Shown here piece by piece: positions 12,801 to 24,800 of a stretch of DNA of 64,000 nt. The position numbers and the translations under genes are program-made. The stretch covers positions 28,145,633 to 28,209,632 of the forward strand of contig CM019718.1 of the NCBI GenBank assembly GCA_009760885.1, in the 5' to 3' direction. Each line of letters begins with the position of its first letter. Position 1 is the first letter of the stretch. The stretch is from Achatina immaculata. Its lineage: Eukaryota; Mollusca; Gastropoda; Stylommatophora; Achatinidae. The notes under the pieces are model-generated. The model was not told the DNA's origin. It worked only from the letters and a program-made list of their open reading frames with translations, and did no database searches.

Positions 12801-15800
12801 CACTATTTCCCTTGTTCATGTAGTTCAGCACGTGATTTAGCCTGTCCATGACTGTAATGGCAGGCAAAATTGTAATCACTTAATGTTATTTTGCACGGGA
12901 TTCCGAGAGAAAAGTTTCTTGGCTGTAGTACGTTTTATCAGGTAGCGGAATTTCTCGTGATTATTATGAGTTTTCTTAGGGAAAGTTTCTTAAGTGTCAA
13001 CGATTGGAATGTCTGTGTTGACTTAACAGTCTAAATTTAGTTTTAGAGTTTTAATTGTTTGTTTTAGGAATGAGTTTAGGGTACGAAAGTTCAGGGCATG
13101 AGTTATGAATCTCGTGTTTTGGTGAAGCTCACAACAGTTATCTTTTTGTGTGAATGTGAATTGCACGGAGTGAAAGTTCTGGAAGGATGGTGAAGTAAAT
13201 GCGGGTTATATAAAAGAACTCGGAGCTTATTTGGGAGGATTATGATTGTATTTGGAGTATGAGGATTGTGTGATAGAGACAAGTCAATAGTAGTTTTGTA
13301 GTGAATTCAGTCATGTCCTAGTGGAGTGTGGTAGCGCTTGTGTTGTCCTTTTTAGGACAAGGTTTTCCTTGTAATAGTATAATAGGAATTATGTTGTAGT
13401 GTCCTTGCTAGGACCAGAGTGTATTGTTTGTGTTTTATTATTCTGGGAGATGAAGTGTTATTCTGGAAATTACTCACTCCAGACATTAGTAAGTACTGGG
13501 TTTTTGTAACTGCTTGCTGGTAGAATGTTTCATCTTTATGGCACAGACTGCATGCCCGGGAAGTTTTTCATGTTACACTTTTTGATATTTCTGTATGACA
13601 GCAGTTTTTCCTACCATCATCATATCCATCATCCACATCTTCCGCATCAATAAATTTGTTGTCTATTGAATGTGAACTACACTCTTGACTGTTCCTACGT
13701 TTGAGTTACTGTTACGTTGTAAGCTTGAATTACGGAGTCCAGATGTTCTATTGTTGTCCAGTGGAAGAAGGAGTGTGCCTGAGTGTATTGTTCTCTGAGT
13801 GTATCACAGAACACAAATCCTAGTCTCTCAAAATCAATCTGTCTAATCTGATCCTGAGAGAGAGTAACTAACTTTTATCCATAGTTGTTCCTCTGAACCT
13901 TTAAACACAACAGATATATCTTTTCTAGTCCCATATTGGCATGTTAGTATTCAGTCAGTCACAGAGAAATGGAATACACCTTTAACACAGCCATACAGAT
14001 TATTTATGAAGATTGTTTAGCTTCACATGTTTAAAACAAAATTGTGCAAGCTTCTAGCATGATCTTCCTAATGCATGTGATGATTTTGTTGACATTTTTG
14101 TTGAGCATTTGACAACTTTTGAATGCATTTTTAATGTTCTTATCTTATATCTTATATCCTTCCCGTGCCGTTAGACGTCACATAGGGCTCGCAAAGTAGT
14201 TCGCCAATTTTTCCTGTCTTCGGCGAGTCTTTCAACCTCAACAAAGGATTTTATGCCTGTTAACTTGGCCTCTCTTAATAATGTCCTCTTCAGAGTTTCA
14301 CGCGGTCTGCCCCTTTTTCTTCGGCCTGTTGTGTTCCACTTGATAGCTTGTTTTGGGATTCTCTGATCATTTCTTCTCATCAAGTGACCAACATATGTCC
14401 ATCTCCTTTTCCTGATCACCCGTGAGACTGGTTGTTGTTCAGTCATCTGTCTTATCTCTGCATTGTTCTTGAATTCATTCCACTTGATGCCGAGTATTTT
14501 CCTTAGGCATTTGTTTTCAAAAGAGTCTAATTTCTTTTCTATTTCTTTAGTTGTTTTCCAGCTTTCGCATGCATAAATGAGGGTGGATATTACATTTGAA
14601 TTGAATAGTCTTAACTTGGTTTTTGTGCTTATAACTTTTGAATTCCATATGTTCTCAAGATTCTTGAAGATTGATGCTGCTTTTGCAATTCTGATCCTAA
14701 CTTCCTTTCTAGTGTCACCATCCTGGTCTATGTAGCTGCCAAGGTATGCAAATTGATTGACTTCTTCAATATCTGTCCCTTCTATGTGTATTTTTCCATT
14801 TTGATTGATGGGAATTTTCATTATTTTTGTTTTGTCCTTGTTAATTTCAAGTCCTATTTTGCTAGCCAGTGAAGATAGGCTATCTGTTTTTTCTTGCATG
14901 GAATTCACATTATTACTGATAAGAGTTATGTCATCAGCAAAATCAAGATCTTCTAGTTGGGTCCCATGTACCCAGTCAATACCTGTGTTACCTGTGCAGC
15001 ATTTTGTCATTATGAAGTCTATTGTAATCCCAAAAAGTAAAGGAGACAGTATACATCCTTGTTTCACGCCTGTTTCAATCTGGAACCATTCACTCATCCC
15101 TTCTTCTGTCTTGACTGCACAACCATATCCATTGTATAAGTCCTTAATGATGTTGACAATTTTAGATGGTATTCCATATAGACATAAAATTCTCCATAAT
15201 GAATCTCTGTGTATGCTATCAAATGCCTTCTTAAAATCTATGAAGTTCAGTATTAATGGTTTCTGCTTTTCAATATGTTCTTCAAGTATTATTCTGAGAG
15301 TAAAGATCTGGTCGAGACAGCTTCTCCCTTTTCGAAATCCTGCTTGTTCTTCTCTCATTGCAGTATCCACTATATCTTTGAGTCTATTCAAAATGACCTT
15401 GCAAAATACTTTTGACACAACTGATATTAAGGTTACTCCTCTCCAGTTGTTACAGTCACTAAGGTTGCCCTTTTTTGGTATTTTAACAATGATTCCCTTC
15501 TTCCAATTAGAAGGGACCTTTTCTTCTTTCCAAATCTTGTTAAACATTCTCTGTAGTTGTCTCATGTTGTCACTATTGATAGCTTTTAGCATCTCGGCTG
15601 TTATTTCATCTTCACCTGCAGCTTTGTTGTTAGCCATTAAATTCACTGCTGTTTCAATTTCATGCAATTTAATTTCAATTAAATATTTTAATATTGGAAG
15701 ATATTTTTTTCAAACTATCTTTTGTGGCTTGGGTTAGGAAATTCCAGTTGAAATCCATTTTACTTAGTAGATGGAAGTTCTTATATACACATTTTCTACA

Positions 15801-18800
15801 GCACAAAAATTTTCTCTGTCATCTTATGGTAACAGCCTTTGTCATCTTCTAGCTTCATTGTTAACATAAACATCTTCATTGTTCTACTTGAGGAGTCAGT
15901 GCTATCAACTATCTCATCACAGCTGTCAGTGCTATCAACTGTCTCATCACAGCTGTCAGTGCTATCAACTATCTCATCACAGCTGTCAGTGCTATCAACT
16001 GTCTCGTCACAGCTGCCAGTGCTGTCATCACAGATGAGAAGAAATGTTGGCCATACAAAATGTGTGACATTAAATTCTGTTCTTAAACAGCAGAAGAGCA
16101 CAACTTCCGATATGCAGAACAGAAATATAGCCAGAGAAAAACTGAATTACAAATGAAAATGGAAGAAGCTCGTTGTCTGAGGCTGGAAAATTGTTTAAAT
16201 TCTGTGCAGATTTTCAGTAAGTGAAACAGCTGTCGCACGTCAGTCAAAAAATATATCCAGTGTAAGACTTTCATCTAGCATGAGACACTTTCTGTCACAT
16301 GAAAGCTCATAATAACTTTCTCGTAGAACCAAACTTTCATACAGTGCAAATATACAGGTAACTATAAAAGATCATCATCATCAGGTGCTATGCCGACTAG
16401 CGTTGGCTGTTGGGCTTCTCCAGAGTACACAATTCTTCATGTAGGCAAATAACTTAGTTGGTGATCTCCTCTCACACCGTCTCGTCAGACAGTCCAGTAT
16501 CATTTCTCTTGGTCTTCCCCTGACTCATCTTCCCTCTATTTTTCCTGTTGTTATAATATTTTCAATTCCCCGTCTTCTCATTGCATGTCCTTTGAAAGTA
16601 TATTGACTCACATATTTTTTTTAATGAGATTTATTTTGTCTCTCTAGCTCTTCTCATACATTCTTCATTAGTTATTTTTGCTGTCCAGGGATTTCGCAAC
16701 ATTCTTCTAATAAACCACATTTCTGCTGTTTCCAATGATTTTTGTGCAGATCTTCCTATTGTCCATGATTCACTTCCATATAACAAGATAGGTTCAATAT
16801 AGCATTTTAGGACTCATTTTCTAACATTCATTAATAAGGATGTGTTGGATAATATGTTTCTCATTCTCTGAAATGCAGTCTTTGCTTGGCCTATTCTGTT
16901 CCTAATTTCTGTTCTGCATTTCCCATCTGAAGTTATTACTGCTCCAAGGTATTTGAATTTCTGCACCTGATTTAGAATAGTTCCTTTAATTTTATACTGC
17001 ATTTTGGTGGATTCTGTTTCTTAGATATAACCATAGTCTCTGTTTTTTTTTATATTCAAAGTAAGACCTTTCTGTTCATTTTCTTTGGTGACTTTATCCA
17101 AGAGATTTTGCAGGTCTTGTTGGTTCTCAGCTATCAGTACTGTGTCGTCAGCATACCGAAGGTTGTTAATATTGTATCCTCCAACTTTTATGCCTGGTTC
17201 TGTAATGATCATTCTTAGAATATTCTCGCTGTACAGAGAAAAAAATGTCTGCAGATAGTACACATCCCCTTGTTTTATAGGTTGATATTTTCCGGTTCTA
17301 TTTTCAACTCGAACTGCTGCTTCTTGCTGCCAGTATAGATGTTTTACAATCCTCAGGTCTTTGCCGTCTATACTGATGTCTTCAAGCATTTTAATAATCT
17401 CACCATGTTTCACTTTGTCGAACACGTTGATGTAATCAATGAAGCATAAGTAGAGATCTTTCTGTACTTCTAAAGCTCTTAGTGTTCGTAAAGCATAAAT
17501 GGTATTGTGTGTTCCCTTTCCTTCAACAAATCCAAACTGTTCATCTGCTATTTCCATTTTTATCTTTTTCCTTGTTTTTCTCATAATTCTCAGAAGTAGC
17601 TTTGTTATGTGACATGAGAGGCTGTCCTGTGGTCATCACATTCCTTTGCACCTGGTTTCTTTGGTAGTGCCATAAACGTGGATTTAAGCAGGTCACTGGG
17701 AATATAACCACTGTTGTAAATGTCATTCTGTAACTTGGTTATTATTTTTATTCCTGTCTCCTGTAGCGCCTCTGTTTCTTCTTTTGTTATATTATCAGGC
17801 CCAGTCACTTTTTCTTTCCTCATGTGTTTGATGGCATCTATGATTTCATCTTCAAGTATTGGTGGTCCCTCACAGTTTTCAGTATCTGGTGTTAATTCTG
17901 GTCTTACTCTACTGTACAGCTCATCTATATATTCTGTCCATCTGTCCACAATGTCTTCTTTTCCCGTTAACATTTACTTTCTTTTGATTTCAGGCATTCT
18001 GGTATATTTTGTCTTCCTGTCTGTGAGTTCACTAGTTCATTTGTGCATTTTTTTTGCTGTCTTTATTATGAAAGATAGTTCAATAATTTCCATTGTTGTG
18101 CTAGAGGTTAGAGAACTACATTAGCTAGTGAATTCATGATGTAAGGTTCAGTTTTTGTTCTCTGTCCTAGATCATACATCTGCCATAATCCTCTTAGTTT
18201 GCAGATCTTCCATACTTCTCCTAGTTATAAATGTACCATAATCCTATTAGCTGACAGATCTGCCATAATCTAGGGTTGCCAGATTCTGTAAATGAAAAAC
18301 CAGGGCATTTTTATCAAAGTGATAAAGAACATCAGACATGTGCTGAGATCTAACAGCTCATCCAAGGAAAGAACTTACACCAGACCAGTGTTATCCTTCA
18401 GCTCAGAAGACCAGAAAGTATTAATATTTCATGTACCTATTATAGCTGTGTTTAATGTTGTATGCTTTGCATGTATTTTGGAATTAAAAAAGCTCAGATG
18501 TGATGCAGAAAGTTCTTTATCTGAGTATGAGTGTATTTTACTATTGGATATTTACCTTCATGCTCCTACACTGTCCTGCCATCCTGTTCCTAGCATTTAT
18601 CTGACTTCAAACTTGGGGAAAGAACATCTTGCCATTGACTGACATAAACATAGAATTCTGAGCAGCTCATCTGATAATTCATTAAAAGAGCATATTTAAT
18701 TATTGCTTCAACTGTTGAGATGTGAAGGTGATTTCATTCCTGTCTCCATTGCACATTCTTGAGGGAAAATACCATTTCCATGTTTGCATTATGCCCAGGA

Positions 18801-21800
18801 ACACTAAAGATAAATTCACGCAGTTTTTAGTAACTCCAAGTACTGCTCTAAAGGTTCAGACTGTCCAAAGATATAGGCTCAGTTTTCCTGGCTGGATTTT
18901 CTGTTCAAATTGCCCTTCTTCTATGTGAGTACTGCTCCAATACAGTGCTTCAGATATGTGAAATGATCAAAAAATGAGTCGTCAGTTGCCTGCCCCTTGT
19001 CTTGCAGTCACTTCCATTTCAAACCATGCTGGTACAGAGCCTAAGAGAATCCAATCACAGATGGAAAATTCATTGAAAGCTGTCATCCATCAACACACAT
19101 AAGTATGGCATGTTTCATAAAACTCTTCCACCTCAGCATAAACTTTATTTATATCTACAGCATCTTCTGCTTGTTTCACAACAGATTTCACTTTTAGTTG
19201 AAATCTTTCTTCTTTCTGCTGATTTATATATGTAAGGCTTTCCTCTAAAACTACAACTACTTCTAAGACACTACTATCTGCCTTCTCCAGTTTAAGTACT
19301 TGTTTATTAAACACACTTATCTGACTTTGGACAAATCAAAGATAGGGTTTGCTTATTACAGGGTAATCAAGACTTTTGGTGATTTTTCTTCTGAGAAGAA
19401 AAACAATTCTAGTGCTTCATAAAGGTATAGTACTCTTTCTGCCGCAGGAAGCAAAGATAGCCACCTTGTTTTTGTATGTGACATCAATTTGCGATATTCT
19501 ACATCCACACATTTGCATAATTCTTTCAGGCACTCCCTGCGTATGGTATATATTGAGAAATAATTGAACAGTTTAATTATAGTTTCCACATCTACAGTTA
19601 GAACATCAGCTGCTGGCTTTACTGCATTATGGAGTATGTGCTTAGGGAATCCAACACAGAGAAAGTTTTCATTTAGTTCGCTCTTCAATTTTGTGAACAC
19701 ATTGTTCATACCAGTTTGTACCAAAATTCATATTTGCATTGTCACCAGAGAACACGGTGCATTTACATTTATCAATATTGTTCTCTTCTAATGCACTGAC
19801 ACAGTAGCTGGTTGTTTCAGAGGCAGTTTCACTATTTAAGTTTAAGCACTTTTATAGTCTCACCATTTTAGAGATAAGGCACTGTACAATCAAAGGGATA
19901 ATTTTCTTGGCAGCATGGTTACTAGCGTCAGTCACAGTACCAAAATGAGGGTGGGGGGGATTTGCTAAATCATCACATAGGCTTTTGGTGGTCAGGAGCT
20001 AAAATGGATTTTACTATTGCTGTTGCTTTAGTTCTCCCCAGTGCCATATTTTTGTGCTGTTTAAAGCACAGTGACAGAATTTGTTGAAACTTTTTAGTTA
20101 TATGTATTATATACTTGTTATATATCTGTTACAAGTTTGTTTTAACACCTTTATAAATATGTTTTGATGTCTGTTATAAACTTGTTTTGACATCTGTTAT
20201 AAAAGTGTTTTGACATCTTTTATAAAAGTGTGTTGACATCTGTTATAAAAATGTTTTGACATCTAATATAAAATTTATTGACATCTGATGTAAACTTGTT
20301 TTGACATCTGTTATAAAAGTGTTTTGAAATCTGTTATAAACTTGTTGTGACGTCTGTTATAAAAGTGTCTTGACATCTGTTATACACTTGTTTTGACATC
20401 TGTTATAAACTTGTTTTGACATCATTTACAAACTTGTTTTACCGTGGGTTATAAACTTGTTTTCACATCAGTTACTAACTTGTTTTATCGTGTTAGAAAA
20501 TTGTATTGACATCTGATGTAAACTTGTTTTGACATCTGTTATAAAAGTGTTTTGACATTTGCTATAAACTTGTTTTGACATATGTTATAAAAGTGTTTTG
20601 ACATCTGTTATAAACTTAGCTTGACATGTATTATAAAGGTGTTTTGATATCTGTTATAAATATGTTTTGGCATCTGTTATAAACTTGTTTTAATATGTGT
20701 TATAAATGTGTTTTAACGTGAGTTAGAAATGTGTTTAACAATGTGTTATAAGACGTCAGTTATAAACTTGTTTTAATATGTGTTATAAACTTCATTTGAC
20801 ATCTGTTACAAACTTGTTTTAACACCTTTATAAATATTTTTGACATCTGTTATAAACTTGTTTTGACATCTGTCATGAAAGTGTTTTGACATGTGTTATA
20901 AACTTGTTTTGACATATTTTATAAACTTGTTTTGATATGTGTTATAAACTTGTTTTAACATCAGTTATAAACCTTTTTTACCATGTGTTATAAACTTCAT
21001 TTGACATCTGTTACAAACTTGTTTTAACACCTTTATAAATATTTTTGACATCTGTTATAAACTTGTTTTGACATCTGTCATGAAAGTGTTTTGACATGTG
21101 TTATAAACTTGTTTTGACATATTTTATAAACTTGTTTTGATATGTGCTATAAATTTGTTTTAACATCAGTTATAAACCTCTTTTACCATGTGTTATAAAC
21201 TTCATTTGACGTCTGTTACAAACTTGTTTTAACACCTTTATAAATATTTTTGACATCTGTTATAAACTTGTTTTGACATCTGTCATGAAAGTGTTTTGAC
21301 ATGTGTTATAAACTTGTTTTGACATATTTTATAAACTTGTTTTGACATGTGTTATAAACTTGTTTTAATATCAGTTATAAACCTGTTTTACCATGTGTTA
21401 TAAACTTCTTTTGACATCTTTTATAAACTTGTTTTAATATGTGTTATAAACTTGTTTTGACATCTGTTGTGAGCTTGTTTTAGCATGTATTATAAAGTTG
21501 TTTATATGTTGCAGGCTCATGCAGCAGATTCAGGTGTAGAATATTCATCAGTTGCACAAAACTTTGTTGAGATGTATGAGTTCCCAGTCATGATGCTGGT
21601 GGTACTAAACAATGGCACAGTTGTACACAAGATCAATGCTAATGATTTTCTAGACATGGAGGTCAGCCTTAGTGAGCATGGGTAGGTTTCTGCTTGCAAA
21701 CTTGGCCTGCATCTTCATTGTTTAGCACTTTAGTGTTTCTTTATGATCAGCATAAACATAGCACAGCTGTAGGTAGTAAACATGGTGTGTTACATGGTCT

Positions 21801-24800
21801 GGTTTTTGTTATAAATGCAAATCGTAGTTGTGATAGTTACTTCAGTAATATGCTTTACTAACATTTAATAGATTTGCCCATGTTTATTACTACAAGATGA
21901 GAAAACTTCTCTTGAGCATTCAGACATCCACTACCACCGTGTCACAGCTACCACCATGTCACAGCTACCAGTCACAGCTTCACCAGAGCCACATTTGCCA
22001 GGATGTTTCAGGCTGACCCGGTTGGTCTTCACAGCTGGCCACTCAACTACATGCCAGATGGTATGCTTAAGAAAAGTGGGAAACAAGAAGGGATCAAGTG
22101 CAAATGCTGGGAACATCTGTCAAAGACTACATAAAAAATCAGAGTGATTTGGGCATTTGATATGCATGAACCCAGGACAGTCTGCTGCACATGCTTGCAT
22201 GCTTACAGCTGGACCCTGTCTGGTTATAGGGCATGAGAACAAGCAAGGAAAAAGTGGATAGATGGAGTGAAAGACATTGAGGAAACATGACAGCCAGACA
22301 GAGTGAAAGACACTGAGGAAACATGACAGCCAGACAGAGTGAAAGACACTGAGGAAACATGACAGCCAGACAGAGTGAAAGACACTGAGGAAACATGACA
22401 TGACAGCCAGACAGAATGAAAGACACTGAGGAAATATGACAGCCAGACAGAGTGAAAGACACTGAGGAAACATGACATGACAGCCAGACAGAATGAAAGA
22501 CACTGAGGAAACATGACATGACAGCCAGACAGAGTGAAAGACACTGAGGAAACATGACATGACAGCCAGACAGAGTGAAAGACACTGAGGAAACATAACA
22601 TGACAGCCAGACAGAATGAAAGACACTGAAGAAACATGACATGACAGCCAGACAGAGTGAAAGACACTGAGGAAACATAACATGACAGCCAGACAGAGTG
22701 AAAGACACTGAGGAAACATAACATGACAGCCAGACAGAGTGAAAGACACTGAGGAAACATAACATGACAGCCAAACAATCCCCTCTCTTGACTCTGAACT
22801 GATATCTGAAACTCCGTGTTAGCTGATGGCATAAGCAGACAGACAAGAAGATAAAGAAGAGAAAACTTGTGTTTTTACTAAAGTTTATCAATGATTTGCC
22901 AAAGTTTATTGCTGTAGGTTTAGAAATCTTCTGAACAAGTGCCAGTAAACATAAACCAGATTTTAACAGTTTTCTCCACATTAGTAGGCATAATCTGATT
23001 ATAAAAACCTTACTTAAGGAAAATGCTGTAGGAAAAAGATCAAGTCTGCGATGATATAAATAGTTGGAAACCATCAAGAGATCAGCAGGAATAAGCTGTC
23101 CTCTCGTACCGTGAGAGCAAGTTAAGAAGTAAACAATTATATAGCGTGTGACCAACTTGTTTATAAATAGCTATATCGTGTGTGGCCAACTTTTTTATAA
23201 ATAGCTATATAGTGTGTGGCCAACTTTTTTATAAATAGCTATATAGTGTGTGACCAACTTGATTATAAATAGTTATATAAATGCCTTTGAATGTAAATGC
23301 TACAGAAGAGTTCTTGAAATATCATGGAGACAAAAAAGAAGAAATATATCCATACTACAAGAACTTAATATTGAAGAAGGCTGGCTAGTAAAGATGATTA
23401 AACAGAGAAAACTTAAATATTTTGAACACATTAAACATCATGATAATCTATAGAAGACTGTCTTGGAAGGGTACATAATGGGAAAAAGAAAGAGAGGAAG
23501 ACCAAGGTGAAGATGGCTGCAAGACATCGTCAAAGACTACATAAAAAATCAGAGTGATTTGGGCATTTGATATGCATGAACCCAGGACAGTCTGCTGCAC
23601 ATGCTTGCATGCTTACAGCTGGACCCTGTCTGGTTATAGGGCATGAGAACAAGCAAGGAAAAAGTGGATAGATGGAGTGAAAGACATTGAGGAAACATGA
23701 CAGCCAGACAGAGTGAAAGACACTGAGGAAACATGACAGCCAGACAGAGTGAAAGACACTGAGGAAACATGACAGCCAGACAGAGTGAAAGACACTGAGG
23801 AAACATGACATGACAGCCAGACAGAATGAAAGACACTGAGGAAATATGACAGCCAGACAGAGTGAAAGACACTGAGGAAACATGACATGACAGCCAGACA
23901 GAATGAAAGACACTGAGGAAACATGACATGACAGCCAGACAGAGTGAAAGACACTGAGGAAACATGACATGACAGCCAGACAGAGTGAAAGACACTGAGG
24001 AAACATAACATGACAGCCAGACAGAATGAAAGACACTGAAGAAACATGACATGACAGCCAGACAGAGTGAAAGACACTGAGGAAACATAACATGACAGCC
24101 AGACAGAGTGAAAGACACTGAGGAAACATAACATGACAGCCAGACAGAGTGAAAGACACTGAGGAAACATAACATGACAGCCAAACAATCCCCTCTCTTG
24201 ACTCTGAACTGATATCTGAAACTCCGTGTTAGCTGATGGCATAAGCAGACAGACAAGAAGATAAAGAAGAGAAAACTTGTGTTTTTACTAAAGTTTATCA
24301 ATGATTTGCCAAAGTTTATTGCTGTAGGTTTAGAAATCTTCTGAACAAGTGCCAGTAAACATAAACCAGATTTTAACAGTTTTCTCCACATTAGTAGGCA
24401 TAATCTGATTATAAAAACCTTACTTAAGGAAAATGCTGTAGGAAAAAGATCAAGTCTGCGATGATATAAATAGTTGGAAACCATCAAGAGATCAGCAGGA
24501 ATAAGCTGTCCTCTCGTACCGTGAGAGCAAGTTAAGAAGTAAACAATTATATAGCGTGTGACCAACTTGTTTATAAATAGCTATATCGTGTGTGGCCAAC
24601 TTTTTTATAAATAGCTATATAGTGTGTGGCCAACTTTTTTATAAATAGCTATATAGTGTGTGACCAACTTGATTATAAATAGTTATATAAATGCCTTTGA
24701 ATGTAAATGCTACAGAAGAGTTCTTGAAATATCATGGAGACAAAAAAGAAGAAATATATCCATACTACAAGAACTTAATATTGAAGAAGGCTGGCTAGTA

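Larger units (their letters stand above)
22116..23525. repeat. Tandem duplication unit 1 (1,410 bp)
   Basis: Begins GTCAAAGACTACATAAAAAA and recurs at 23526-24935; encoded peptides in all frames repeat at an offset of exactly 1,410. The unit contains a minisatellite, 34-bp repeats and the start of a LINE B fragment, which is complete to its tail only after unit 2. Confidence 0.93.

Noticed and set aside
12690..13700. Solo LTR
   Set aside because: TATA-like and AATAAA motifs are suitably spaced, but no TG...CA termini with a target duplication could be identified.
22120..23155. Overlapping minus-strand frames of 202-338 codons, repeated at 23530-24565
   Set aside because: Produced by a 36/41-bp minisatellite that is open in all three minus frames; the cysteine-rich peptides are artefacts of the repeat.
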